Positions 14,201-27,800 of a stretch of 64,000 nt of DNA are shown here, piece by piece. Every line of letters starts with the position of its first letter. Within the stretch, counting starts at the first letter, position 1. A program made the position numbers and the translations under genes. This DNA is from Microplitis mediator (Eukaryota; Arthropoda; Insecta; Hymenoptera; Braconidae): assembly GCF_029852145.1 (NCBI RefSeq), contig NC_079977.1:21330781-21394780 (forward strand), given 5' to 3'. The notes beneath the pieces are model-generated. The model was not told the origin of the DNA and ran no database searches. It saw only the letters and a program-made list of their open reading frames with translations.

Positions 14201-17200
14201 AGACCTACAACTTTACTATTATTTTTGAAATCTTGGTACTTTGGAATAAAATCGCGAAATCACTCTGGAAAATTCGAGTTTCATGTGTTGTCGAGTTTAA
14301 AATAATGATCATGCCATAAAGTAGGCGATTCTCACGGGGTGACTCACAGAAATGTATTTTTTAGTCAATTTCAAACGGGGGAGACCTACAACTTTACTAT
14401 TATTTTTGAAATCTTGGTACTTTGGAATAAAATCGCGAAATCACTCTGGAAATTCGAGTTTCATGTGTTGTCGAGTTTAAAATAATGGATCATGCCATAA
14501 AGTAGGCGATTCTCACGGGTGACTCACAGAAATGTATTTTTTAGTCAATTTCAAACGGGGGAGACCTACAACTTTACTATTATTTTTGAAATCTTGGTAT
14601 TTTGGAATAAAAATCGCGAAATCACTCTGGAAATTCGAGTTTCATGTGTTGTCGAGTTTAAAATAATGATCATGCCATAAAGTAGGCGATTCTCACGGGG
14701 TGACTCACAGAAATGTATTTTTTAGTCAATTTCAAACGGGGGAGACCTACAACTTACTATTATTTTTGAAATCTTGGTACTTTGGAATAAAATCGCGAAA
14801 TCACTCTGGAAATTCGAGTTTCATGTGTTGTCGAGTTTAAAATAATGATCATGCCATAAAGTAGGCGATTCTCACGGGGTGACTCACAGAAATGTATTTT
14901 TCAGTCATTCAAATGGGGGAGACCTACAACTTTACTATTATTTTTGAAATCTTGGTACTTTGGAATAAAATCGCGAAATCATTCTGGAAATTCGAGTTTC
15001 ATGTGTTGTCGAGTTTAAAATAATGATCATGCCATAAAGTAGGCGATTCTCACGGGGTGACTCACAGAAATGTATTTTTTAGTCAATTCCAAATGGGGGA
15101 GACCTACAACTTTACTATTATTTTGAAATCTTGGTACTTTGGAATAAAATCGCGAAATCACTCTGGAAATTCGAGTTTCATGTGTTGTCGAGTTTAAAAT
15201 AATGATCATGCCATAAAGTAGGCGATTCTCAAGGGGTGACTCACAGAAATGTATTTTTTAGTCAATTCCAAATGGGGGAGACCTACAACTTTACTATTAT
15301 TTTTGAAATCTTGGTACTTTGGAATAAAATCGCGAAATCACTCTGGAAATTCGAGTTTCATGTGTTGTCGAGTTTAAAATAATGATCATGCCATAAAGTA
15401 GGCGATTCTCACGGGGTGACTCACAGAAATGTATTTTTAGTCAATTTCAAACGGGGGAGACCTACAACTTTACTATTATTTTTGAAATCTTGGTACTTTG
15501 GAATAAAATCGCGAAATCACTCTGGAAATTCGAGTTTCATGTGTTGTCGAGTTTAAAATAATGATCATGCCATAAAGTAGGCGATTCTCAAGGGGTGACT
15601 CACAGAAATGTATTTTTTAGTCTTCAAATGGGGGAGACCTACAACTTTACTATTATTTTTGAAATCTTGGTACTTTGGAATAAAATCGCGAAATCACTCT
15701 GGAAATTCGAGTTTCATGTGTTGTCGAGTTTAAAATAATGATCATGCCATAAAGTAGGCGATTCTCACGGGGTGACTCACAGAAATGTATTTTTTAGTCA
15801 ATTTCAAACGGGGGAGACCTACAACTTTACTATTATTTTTGAAATCTTGGTACTTTGGAATAAAATCGCGAAATCACTCTGGAAATTCGAGTTTCATGTG
15901 TTGTCGAGTTTAAAATAATGATCATGCCATAAAGTAGGCGATTCTCAAGGGGTGACTCACAGAAATGTATTTTTTAGTCTTCAAATGGGGGAGACCTACA
16001 ACTTTACTATTATTTTTGAAATCTTGGTACTTTGGAATAAAATCGCGAAATCACTCTGGAAATTCGAGTTTCATGTGTTGTCGAGTTTAAAATAATGATC
16101 ATGCCATAAAGTAGGCGATTCTCAAGGGGTGACTCACAGAAATGTATTTTTTAGTCTTCAAATGGGGGAGACCTACAACTTTACTATTATTTTTGAAATC
16201 TTGGTACTTTGGAATAAAATCGCGAAATCACTCTGGAAATTCGAGTTTCATGTGTTGTCGAGTTTAAAATAATGATCATGCCATAAAGTAGGCGATTCTC
16301 ACGGGGTGACTCACAGAAATGTATTTTTTAGTCAATTTCAAACGGGGGAGACCTACAACTTTACTTTTATTTTTGAAATCTTGGTACTTTGGAATAAAAT
16401 CGCGAAATCACTCTGGAAATTCGAGTTTCATGTGTTGTCGAGTTTAAAATAATGATCATGCCATAAAGTAGGCGATTCTCACGGGGTGACTCACAGAAAT
16501 GTATTTTTTAGTCAATTTCAAACGGGGGAGACCTACAACTTTACTATTATTTTTGAAATCTTGGTACTTTGGAATAAAATCGCGAAATCACTCTGGAAAT
16601 TCGAGTTTCATGTGTTGTCGAGTTTAAAATAATGATCATGCCATAAAGTAGGCGATTCTCACGGGGTGACTCACAGAAATGTATTTTTTAGTCAATTCCA
16701 AATGGGGGAGACCTACAACTTTACTATTATTTTTGAAATCTTGGTACTTTGGAATAAAATCGCGAAATCACTCTGGAAATTCGAGTTTCATGTGTTGTCG
16801 AGTTTAAAATAATGATCATGCCATAAAGTAGGCGATTCTCAAGGGGTGACTCACAGAAATGTATTTTTTAGTCTTCAAATGGGGGAGACCTACAACTTTA
16901 CTATTATTTTTGAAATCTTGGTACTTTGGAATAAAATCGCGAAATCACTCTGGAAATTCGAGTTTCATGTGTTGTCGAGTTTAAAATAATGATCATGCCA
17001 TAAAGTAGGCGATTCTCAAGGGGTGACTCACAGAAATGTATTTTTTAGTCTTCAAATGGGGGAGACCTACAACTTTACTATTATTTTTGAAATCTTGGTA
17101 CTTTGGAATAAAATCGCGAAATCACTCTGGAAATTCGAGTTTCATGTGTTGTCGAGTTTAAAATAATGATCATGCCATAAAGTAGGCGATTCTCACGGGG

Positions 17201-18799
17201 TGACTCACAGAAATGTATTTTTTAGTCAATTTCAAACGGGGGAGACCTACAACTTTACTTTTATTTTTGAAATCTTGGTACTTTGGAATAAAATCGCGAA
17301 ATCACTCTGGAAATTCGAGTTTCATGTGTTGTCGAGTTTAAAATAATGATCATGCCATAAAGTAGGCGATTCTCACGGGGTGACTCACAGAAATGTATTT
17401 TTTAGTCAATTTCAAACGGGGGAGACCTACAACTTTACTATTATTTTTGAAATCTTGGTACTTTGGAATAAAATCGCGAAATCACTCTGGAAATTCGAGT
17501 TTCATGTGTTGTCGAGTTTAAAATAATGATCATGCCATAAAGTAGGCGATTCTCACGGGGTGACTCACAGAAATGTATTTTTTAGTCAATTTCAAACGGG
17601 GGAGACCTACAACTTTACTATTATTTTTGAAATCTTGGTACTTTGGAATAAAATCGCGAAATCACTCTGGAAATTCGAGTTTCATGTGTTGTCGAGTTTA
17701 AAATAATGATCATGCCATAAAGTAGGCGATTCTCAAGGGGTGACTCACAGAAATGTATTTTTTAGTCTTCAAATGGGGGAGACCTACAACTTTACTATTA
17801 TTTTTGAAATCTTGGTACTTTGGAATAAAATCGCGAAATCACTCTGGAAATTCGAGTTTCATGTGTTGTCGAGTTTAAAATAATGATCATGCCATAAAGT
17901 AGGCGATTCTCACGGGGTGACTCACAGAAATGTATTTTTTAGTCAATTTCAAACGGGGGAGACCTACAACTTTACTTTTATTTTTGAAATCTTGGTACTT
18001 TGGAATAAAATCGCGAAATCACTCTGGAAATTCGAGTTTCATGTGTTGTCGAGTTTAAAATAATGATCATGCCATAAAGTAGGCGATTCTCACGGGGTGA
18101 CTCACAGAAATGTATTTTTTAGTCAATTTCAAACGGGGGAGACCTACAACTTTACTTTTATTTTTGAAATCTTGGTACTTTGGAATAAAATCGCGAAATC
18201 ACTCTGGAAATTCGAGTTTCATGTGTTGTCGAGTTTAAAATAATGATCATGCCATAAAGTAGGCGATTCTCACGGGGTGACTCACAGAAATGTATTTTTT
18301 AGTCAATTTCAAACGGGGGAGACCTACAACTTTACTATTATTTTTGAAATCTTGGTACTTTGGAATAAAATCGCGAAATCACTCTGGAAATTCGAGTTTC
18401 ATGTGTTGTCGAGTTTAAAATAATGATCATGCCATAAAGTAGGCGATTCTCACGGGGTGACTCACAGAAATGTATTTTTTAGTCAATTTCAAACGGGGGA
18501 GACCTACAACTTTACTATTATTTTTGAAATCTTGGTACTTTGGAATAAAATCGCGAAATCACTCTGGAAATTCGAGTTTCATGTGTTGTCGAGTTTAAAA
18601 TAATGATCATGCCATAAAGTAGGCGATTCTCACGGGGTGACTCACAGAAATGTATTTTTTAGTCAATTTCAAACGGGGGAGACCTACAACTTTACTATTA
18701 TTTTTGAAATCTTGGTACTTTGGAATAAAATCGCGAAATCACTCTGGAAATTCGAGTTTCATGTGTTGTCGAGTTTAAAATAATGATCATGCCTTAAAG
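5237..18799 (-). repeat. 180-bp satellite array, inverted block; mirror image of 1-5236 and beyond
   Basis: Same satellite in reverse complement, about 75 monomers. The switch occurs inside one monomer: the forward strand reads to GTTGTAGGTC (5236) and the next bases belong to the reversed monomer. Rare variants recur at mirrored positions: CTAAGAAAT near 4717 and its complement near 5761, CTCCACCATT near 4520 and 5960, GATATCGCG near 2854 and 7625, TTCGGTGAG near 1869 and 8610. All pairs sum to about 10480. One-base indels are frequent until about 15430 and then stop. Past ~10475 the mirrored partner would lie before the window. Real inverted satellite or fold-back artefact cannot be settled from the sequence alone; the artefact is more likely. 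Confidence 0.97.
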
Positions 18800-18899
18800 N
18801 NNNNNNNNNNNNNNNNNNNNNNNNNNNNNNNNNNNNNNNNNNNNNNNNNNNNNNNNNNNNNNNNNNNNNNNNNNNNNNNNNNNNNNNNNNNNNNNNNNN
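18800..18899. other. Assembly gap of 100 N
   Basis: Exactly 100 undetermined bases, the customary placeholder for a scaffold gap of unknown size. The satellite changes orientation across it: reversed on the left, forward on the right. Two separate contigs have been joined here. Confidence 0.99.
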
Positions 18900-21800
18900 A
18901 TTTCTGTGAGTCACCCCGTGAGAATCGCCTACTTTATGGCATGATCATTATTTTAAACTCGACAACACATGAAACTCGAATTTCCAGAGTGATTTCGCGA
19001 TTTTATTCCAAAGTACCAAGATTTCAAAAATAAAAGTAAAGTTGTAGGTCTCCCCCGTTTGAAATTGACTAAAAAATACATTTCTGTGAGTCACCCCTTG
19101 AGAATCGCCTACTTTATGGCATGAACATTATTTTAAACTCGACAACACATGAAACTCGAATTTCCAGAGTGATTTCGCGATTTTATTCCAAAGTACCAAG
19201 ATTTCAAAAATAATAGTAAAGTTGTAGGTCTCCCCCATTTGGAATTGACTAAAAAATACATTTCTGTGAGTCACCCCGTGAGAATCGCCTACTTTATGGC
19301 ATGATCATTATTTTAAACTCGACAACACATGAAACTCGAATTTCCAGAGTGATTTCGCGATTTTATTCCAAAGTACCAAGATTTCAAAAATAAAAGTAAA
19401 GTTGTAGGTCTCCCCCGTTTGAAATTGACTAAAAAATACATTTCTGTGAGTCACCCCGTGAGAATCGCCTACTTTATGGCATGATCATTATTTTAAACTC
19501 GACAACACATGAAACTCGAATTTCCAGAGTGATTTCGCGATTTTATTCCAAAGTACCAAGATTTCAAAAATAAAAGTAAAGTTGTAGGTCTCCCCCGTTT
19601 GAAATTGACTAAAAAATACATTTCTGTGAGTCACCCCGTGAGAATCGCCTACTTTATGGCATGATCATTATTTTAAACTCGACAACACATGAAACTCGAA
19701 TTTCCAGAGTGATTTCGCGATTTTATTCCAAAGTACCAAGATTTCAAAAATAAAAGTAAAGTTGTAGGTCTCCCCCGTTTGAAATTGACTAAAAAATACA
19801 TTTCTGTGAGTCACCCCTTGAGAATCGCCTACTTTATGGCATGAACATTATTTTAAACTCGACAACACATGAAACTCGAATTTCCAGAGTGATTTCGCGA
19901 TTTTATTCCAAAGTACCAAGATTTCAAAAATAATAGTAAAGTTGTAGGTCTCCCCCATTTGGAATTGACTAAAAAATACATTTCTGTGAGTCACCCCGTG
20001 AGAATCGCCTACTTTATGGCATGATCATTATTTTAAACTCGACAACACATGAAACTCGAATTTCCAGAGTGATTTCGCGATTTTATTCCAAAGTACCAAG
20101 ATTTCAAAAATAATAGTAAAGTTGTAGGTCTCCCCCATTTGGAATTGACTAAAAAATACATTTCTGTGAGTCACCCCGTGAGAATCGCCTACTTTATGGC
20201 ATGATCATTATTTTAAACTCGACAACACATGAAACTCGAATTTCCAGAGTGATTTCGCGATTTTATTCCAAAGTACCAAGATTTCAAAAATAATAGTAAA
20301 GTTGTAGGTCTCCCCCATTTGGAATTGACTAAAAAATACATTTCGGTGAGTCACCCCGTGAGAATCGCCTACTTTATGGCATGATCATTATTTTAAACTC
20401 GACAACACATGAAACTCGAATTTCCAGAGTGATTTCGCGATTTTATTCCAAAGTACCAAGATTTCAAAAATAAAAGTAAAGTTGTAGGTCTCCCCCGTTT
20501 GAAATTGACTAAAAAATACATTTCTGTGAGTCACCCCGTGAGAATCGCCTACTTTATGGCATGATCATTATTTTAAACTCGACAACACATGAAACTCGAA
20601 TTTCCAGAGTGATTTCGCGATTTTATTCCAAAGTACCAAGATTTCAAAAATAAAAGTAAAGTTGTAGGTCTCCCCCGTTTGAAATTGACTAAAAAATACA
20701 TTTCTGTGAGTCACCCCGTGAGAATCGCCTACTTTATGGCATGATCATTATTTTAAACTCGACAACACATGAAACTCGAATTTCCAGAGTGATTTCGCGA
20801 TTTTATTCCAAAGTACCAAGATTTCAAAAATAAAAGTAAAGTTGTAGGTCTCCCCCGTTTGAAATTGACTAAAAAATACATTTCTGTGAGTCACCCCGTG
20901 AGAATCGCCTACTTTATGGCATGATCATTATTTTAAACTCGACAACACATGAAACTCGAATTTCCAGAGTGATTTCGCGATTTTATTCCAAAGTACCAAG
21001 ATTTCAAAAATAAAAGTAAAGTTGTAGGTCTCCCCCGTTTGAAATTGACTAAAAAATACATTTCTGTGAGTCACCCCGTGAGAATCGCCTACTTTATGGC
21101 ATGAACATTATTTTAAACTCGACAACACATGAAACTCGAATTTCCAGAGTGATTTCGCGATTTTATTCCAAAGTACCAAGATTTCAAAAATAATAGTAAA
21201 GTTGTAGGTCTCCCCCATTTGAAGACTAAAAAATACATTTCTGTGAGTCACCCCTTGAGAATCGCCTACTTTATGGCATGATCATTATTTTAAACTCGAC
21301 AACACATGAAACTCGAATTTCCAGAGTGATATCGCGATTTTATTCCAAAGTACCAAGATTTCAAAAATAATAGTAAAGTTGTAGGTCTCCCCCATTTGGA
21401 ATTGACTAAAAAATACATTTCTGTGAGTCACCCCGTGAGAATCGCCTACTTTATGGCATGATCATTATTTTAAACTCGACAACACATGAAACTCGAATTT
21501 CCAGAGTGATTTCGCGATTTTATTCCAAAGTACCAAGATTTCAAAAATAATAGTAAAGTTGTAGGTCTCCCCCATTTGAAGACTGAAAAATACATTTCTG
21601 TGAGTCACCCCGTGAGAATCGCCTACTTTATGGCATGAACATTATTTTCAACTCGACAACACATGAAACTCGAATTTCCAGAGTGATTTCGCGATTTTAT
21701 TCCAAAGTACCAAGATTTCAAAAATAATAGTAAAGTTGTAGGTCTCCCCCATTTGGAATTGACTAAAAAATACATTTCTGTGAGTCACCCCGTGAGAATC

Positions 21801-24800
21801 GCCTACTTTATGGCATGATCATTATTTTAAACTCGACAACACATGAAACTCGAATTTCCAGAGTGATTTCGCGATTTTATTCCAAAGTACCAAGATTTCA
21901 AAAATAATAGTAAAGTTGTAGGTCTCCCCCATTTGAAGACTAAAAAATACATTTCTGTGAGTCACCCCTTGAGAATCGCCTACTTTATGGCATGATCATT
22001 ATTTTAAACTCGACAACACATGAAACTCGAATTTCCAGAGTGATTTCGCGATTTTATTCCAAAGTACCAAGATTTCAAAAATAATAGTAAAGTTGTAGGT
22101 CTCCCCCATTTGGAATTGACTAAAAAATACATTTCGGTGAGTCACCCCGTGAGAATCGCCTACTTTATGGCATGATCATTATTTTAAACTCGACAACACA
22201 TGAAACTCGAATTTCCAGAGTGATTTCGCGATTTTATTCCAAAGTACCAAGATTTCAAAAATAATAGTAAAGTTGTAGGTCTCCCCCATTTGAAGACTGA
22301 AAAATACATTTCGGTGAGTCACCCCGTGAGAATCGCCTACTTTATGGCATGATCATTATTTTAAACTCGACAACACATGAAACTCGAATTTCCAGAGTGA
22401 TTTCGCGATTTTATTCCAAAGTACCAAGATTTCAAAAATAATAGTAAAGTTGTAGGTCTCCCCCATTTGGAATTGACTAAAAAATACATTTCTGTGAGTC
22501 ACCCCGTGAGAATCGCCTACTTTATGGCATGATCATTATTTTAAACTCGACAACACATGAAACTCGAATTTCCAGAGTGATTTCGCGATTTTATTCCAAA
22601 GTACCAAGATTTCAAAAATAATAGTAAAGTTGTAGGTCTCCCCCATTTGGAATTGACTAAAAAATACATTTCTGTGAGTCACCCCGTGAGAATCGCCTAC
22701 TTTATGGCATGATCATTATTTTAAACTCGACAACACATGAAACTCGAATTTCCAGAGTGATTTCGCGATTTTATTCCAAAGTACCAAGATTTCAAAAATA
22801 ATAGTAAAGTTGTAGGTCTCCCCCATTTGAAGACTAAAAAATACATTTCTGTGAGTCACCCCGTGAGAATCGCCTACTTTATGGCATGATCATTATTTTA
22901 AACTCGACAACACATGAAACTCGAATTTCCAGAGTGATTTCGCGATTTTATTCCAAAGTACCAAGATTTCAAAAATAATAGTAAAGTTGTAGGTCTCCAC
23001 CATTTGGAATTGACTAAAAAATACATTTCTGTGAGTCACCCCGTGAGAATCGCCTACTTTATGGCATGATCATTATTTTAAACTCGACAACACATGAAAC
23101 TCGAATTTCCAGAGTGATTTCGCGATTTCATTCCAAAGTACCAAGATTTCAAAAATAATAGTAAAGTTGTAGGTCTCCCCCATTTGGAATTGACTAAGAA
23201 ATACATTTCTGTGAGTCACCCCGTGAGAATCGCCTACTTTATGGCATGATCATTATTTTAAACTCGACAACACATGAAACTCGAATTTCCAGAGTGATTT
23301 CGCGATTTTATTCCAAAGTACCAAGATTTCAAAAATAATAGTAAAGTTGTAGGTCTCCCCCATTTGAAGACTGAAAAATACATTTCTGTGAGTCACCCCG
23401 TGAGAATCGCCTACTTTATGGCATGATCATTATTTTAAACTCGACAACACATGAAACTCGAATTTCCAGAGTGATTTCGCGATTTTATTCCAGAGTACCA
23501 AGATTTCAAAAATAATAGTAAAGTTGTAGGTCTCCCCCATTTGGAATTGACTAAAAAATACATTTCTGTGAGTCACCCCGTGAGAATCGCCTACTTTATG
23601 GCATGATCATTATTTTAAACTCGACAACACATGAAACTCGAATTTCCAGAGTGATTTCGCGATTTTATTCCAAAGTACCAAGATTTCAAAAATAATAGTA
23701 AAGTTGTAGGTCTCCCCCATTTGGAATTGACTAAAAAATACATTTCTGTGAGTCACCCCGTGAGAATCGCCTACTTTATGGCATGATCATTATTTTAAAC
23801 TCGACAACACATGAAACTCGAATTTCCAGAGTGATTTCGCGATTTTATTCCAAAGTACCAAGATTTCAAAAATAATAGTAAAGTTGTAGGTCTCCCCCAT
23901 TTGGAATTGACTAAAAAATACATTTCTGTGAGTCACCCCGTGAGAATCGCCTACTTTATGGCATGAACATTACTTTAAACTCGACAACACATGAAACTCG
24001 AATTTCCAGAGTGATTTCGCGATTTTATTCCAAAGTACCAAGATTTCAAAAATAATAGTAAAGTTGTAGGTCTCCCCCATTTGGAATTGACTAAAAAATA
24101 CATTTCTGTGAGTCACCCCGTGAGAATCGCCTACTTTATGGCATGATCATTATTTTAAACTCGACAACACATGAAACTCGAATTTCCAGAGTGATTTCGC
24201 GATTTCATTCCAAAGTACCAAGATTTCAAAAATAATAGTAAAGTTGTAGGTCTCCCCCATTTGGAATTGACTAAGAAATACATTTCTGTGAGTCACCTCG
24301 TGAGAATCGCCTACTTTATGGCATGATCATTATTTTAAACTCGACAACACATGAAACTCGAATTTCCAGAGTGATTTCGCGATTTCATTCCAAAGTACCA
24401 AGATTTCAAAAATAATAGTAAAGTTGTAGGTCTCCCCCATTTGGAATTGACTAAAAAATACATTTCTGTGAGTCACCCCGTGAGAATCGCCTACTTTATG
24501 GCATGATCATTATTTTAAACTCGACAACACATGAAACTCGAATTTCCAGAGTGATTTCGCGATTTCATTCCAAAGTACCAAGATTTCAAAAATAATAGTA
24601 AAGTTGTAGGTCTCCCCCATTTGGAATTGACTAAAAAATACATTTCTGTGAGTCACCCCGTGAGAATCGCCTACTTTATGGCATGATCATTATTTTAAAC
24701 TCGACAACACATGAAACTCGAATTTCCAGAGTGATTTCGCGATTTTATTCCAAAGTACCAAGATTTCAAAAATAATAGTAAAGTTGTAGGTCTCCCCCAT

Positions 24801-27800
24801 TTGGAATTGACTAAAAAATACATTTCTGTGAGTCACCCCGTGAGAATCGCCTACTTTATGGCATGATCATTATTTTAAACTCGACAACACATGAAACTCG
24901 AATTTCCAGAGTGATTTCGCGATTTTATTCCAAAGTACCAAGATTTCAAAAATAATAGTAAAGTTGTAGGTCTCCCCCATTTGGAATTGACTAAAAAATA
25001 CATTTCTGTGAGTCACCCCGTGAGAATCGCCTACTTTATGGCATGATCATTACTTTAAACTCGACAACACATGAAACTCGAATTTCCAGAGTGATTTCGC
25101 GATTTTATTCCAAAGTACCAAGATTTCAAAAATAATAGTAAAGTTGTAGGTCTCCCCCGTTTGAAATTGACTAAAAAATACATTTCTGTGAGTCACCCCG
25201 TGAGAATCGCCTACTTTATGGCATGATCATTATTTTAAACTCGACAACACATGAAACTCGAATTTCCAGAGTGATTTCGCGATTTTATTCCAAAGTACCA
25301 AGATTTCAAAAATAATAGTAAAGTTGTAGGTCTCCCCCATTTGGAATTGACTAAAAAATACATTTCTGTGAGTCACCCCGTGAGAATCGCCTACTTTATG
25401 GCATGATCATTATTTTAAACTCGACAACACATGAAACTCGAATTTCCAGAGTGATTTCGCGATTTTATTCCAAAGTACCAAGATTTCAAAAATAATAGTA
25501 AAGTTGTAGGTCTCCCCCATTTGGAATTGACTAAAAAATACATTTCTGTGAGTCACCCCGTGAGAATCGCCTACTTTATGGCATGATCATTACTTTAAAC
25601 TCGACAACACATGAAACTCGAATTTCCAGAGTGATTTCGCGATTTTATTCCAAAGTACCAACATTTCAAAAATAATAGTAAAGTTGTAGGTCTCCCCCAT
25701 TTGGAATTGACTAAAAAATACATTTCTGTGAGTCACCCCGTGAGAATCGCCTACTTTATGGCATGATCATTATTTTAAACTCGACAACACATGAAACTCG
25801 AATTTCCAGAGTGATTTCGCGATTTTATTCCAAAGTACCAAGATTTCAAAAATAATAGTAAAGTTGTAGGTCTCCCCCGTTTGAAATTGACTAAAAAATA
25901 CATTTCTGTGAGTCACCCCGTGAGAATCGCCTACTTTATGGCATGATCATTACTTTAAACTCGACAACACATGAAACTCGAATTTCCAGAGTGATTTCGC
26001 GATTTTATTCCAAAGTACCAACATTTCAAAAATAATAGTAAAGTTGTAGGTCTCCCCCATTTGGAATTGACTAAAAAATACATTTCTGTGAGTCACCCCG
26101 TGAGAATCGCCTACTTTATGGCATGATCATTACTTTAAACTCGACAACACATGAAACTCGAATTTCCAGAGTGATTTCGCGATTTTATTCCAAAGTACCA
26201 AGATTTCAAAAATAATAGTAAAGTTGTAGGTCTCCCCCGTTTGAAATTGACTAAAAAATACATTTCTGTGAGTCACCCCGTGAGAATCGCCTACTTTATG
26301 GCATGATCATTACTTTAAACTCGACAACACATGAAACTCGAATTTCCAGAGTGATTTCGCGATTTTATTCCAAAGTACCAACATTTCAAAAATAATAGTA
26401 AAGTTGTAGGTCTCCCCCGTTTGAAATTGACTAAAAAATACATTTCTGTGAGTCACCCCGTGAGAATCGCCTACTTTATGGCATGATCATTACTTTAAAC
26501 TCGACAACACATGAAACTCGAATTTCCAGAGTGATTTCGCGATTTTATTCCAAAGTACCAACATTTCAAAAATAATAGTAAAGTTGTAGGTCTCCCCCGT
26601 TTGAAATTGACTAAAAAATACATTTCTGTGAGTCACCCCGTGAAAATCGTCTACTTTATGGCATGATCATTACTTTAAACTCGACAACACATGAAACTCG
26701 AATTTCCAGAGTGATTTCGCGATTTTATTCCAAAGTACCAACATTTCAAAAATAATAGTAAAGTTGTAGGTCTCCCCCGTTTGAAGACTAAAAAATACAT
26801 TTCTGTGAGTCACCCCTTGAGAATCGCCTACTTTATGGCATGATCATTACTTTAAACTCGACAACACATGAAACTCGAATTTCCAGAGTGATTTCGCGAT
26901 TTTATTCCAAAGTACCAAGATTTCAAAAATAATAGTAAAGTTGTAGGTCTCCCCCATTTGGAATTGACTAAAAAATACATTTCTGTGAGTCACCCCGTGA
27001 GAATCGCCTACTTTATGGCATGATCATTATTTTAAACTCGACAACACATGAAACTCGAATTTCCAGAGTGATTTCGCGATTTTATTCCAAAGTACCAAGA
27101 TTTCAAAAATAATAGTAAAGTTGTAGGTCTCCCCCATTTGGAGACTAAAAAATACATTTCTGTGAGTCACCCCGTGAGAATCGCCTACTTTATGGCATGA
27201 ACATTATTTTAAACTCGACAACACATGAAACTCGAATTTCCAGAGTGATTTCGCGATTTTATTCCAAAGTACCAAGATTTCAAAATTAATAGTAAAGTTG
27301 TAGGTCTCCCCCATTTGGAATTGACTAAAAAATACATTTCTGTGAGTCACCCCGTGAGAATCGCCTACTTTATGGCATGATCATTATTTTAAACTCGACA
27401 ACACATGAAACTCGAATTTCCAGAGTGATTTCGCGATTTTATTCCAAAGTACCAAGATTTCAAAAATAATAGTAAAGTTGTAGGTCTCCCCCATTTGAAA
27501 ACTGAAAAATACATTTCTGTGAGTCACCCCGTGAGAATCGCCTACTTTATGGCATGATCATTATTTTAAACTCGACAACACATGAAACTCGAATTTCCAG
27601 AGTGTTTTCGCGATTTTATTCCAAAGTACCAAGATTTCAAAAATAATAGTAAAGTTGTAGGTCTCCCCCATTTGAAAACTGAAAAATACATTTCTGTGAG
27701 TCACCCCGTGAGAATCGCCTACTTTATGGCATGATCATTATTTTAAACTCGACAACACATGAAACTCGAATTTCCAGAGTGTTTTCGCGATTTTATTCCA

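Noticed and set aside
2267..15209. A dozen near-identical 60-90 codon frames beginning MIIILNS
   Set aside because: They are satellite monomers. 180 bp equals 60 codons, and an intact monomer has an in-frame TAA. The frames open only where a one-base indel shifts past it. A repetitive peptide gene is therefore excluded.
5237..18799. A true biological inversion of the satellite as the preferred reading
   Set aside because: Possible, but the exact mirrored order of variants, the unshared indels, the patch of unpolished sequence and the 100-N join all favour a fold-back artefact. Left open in the findings.
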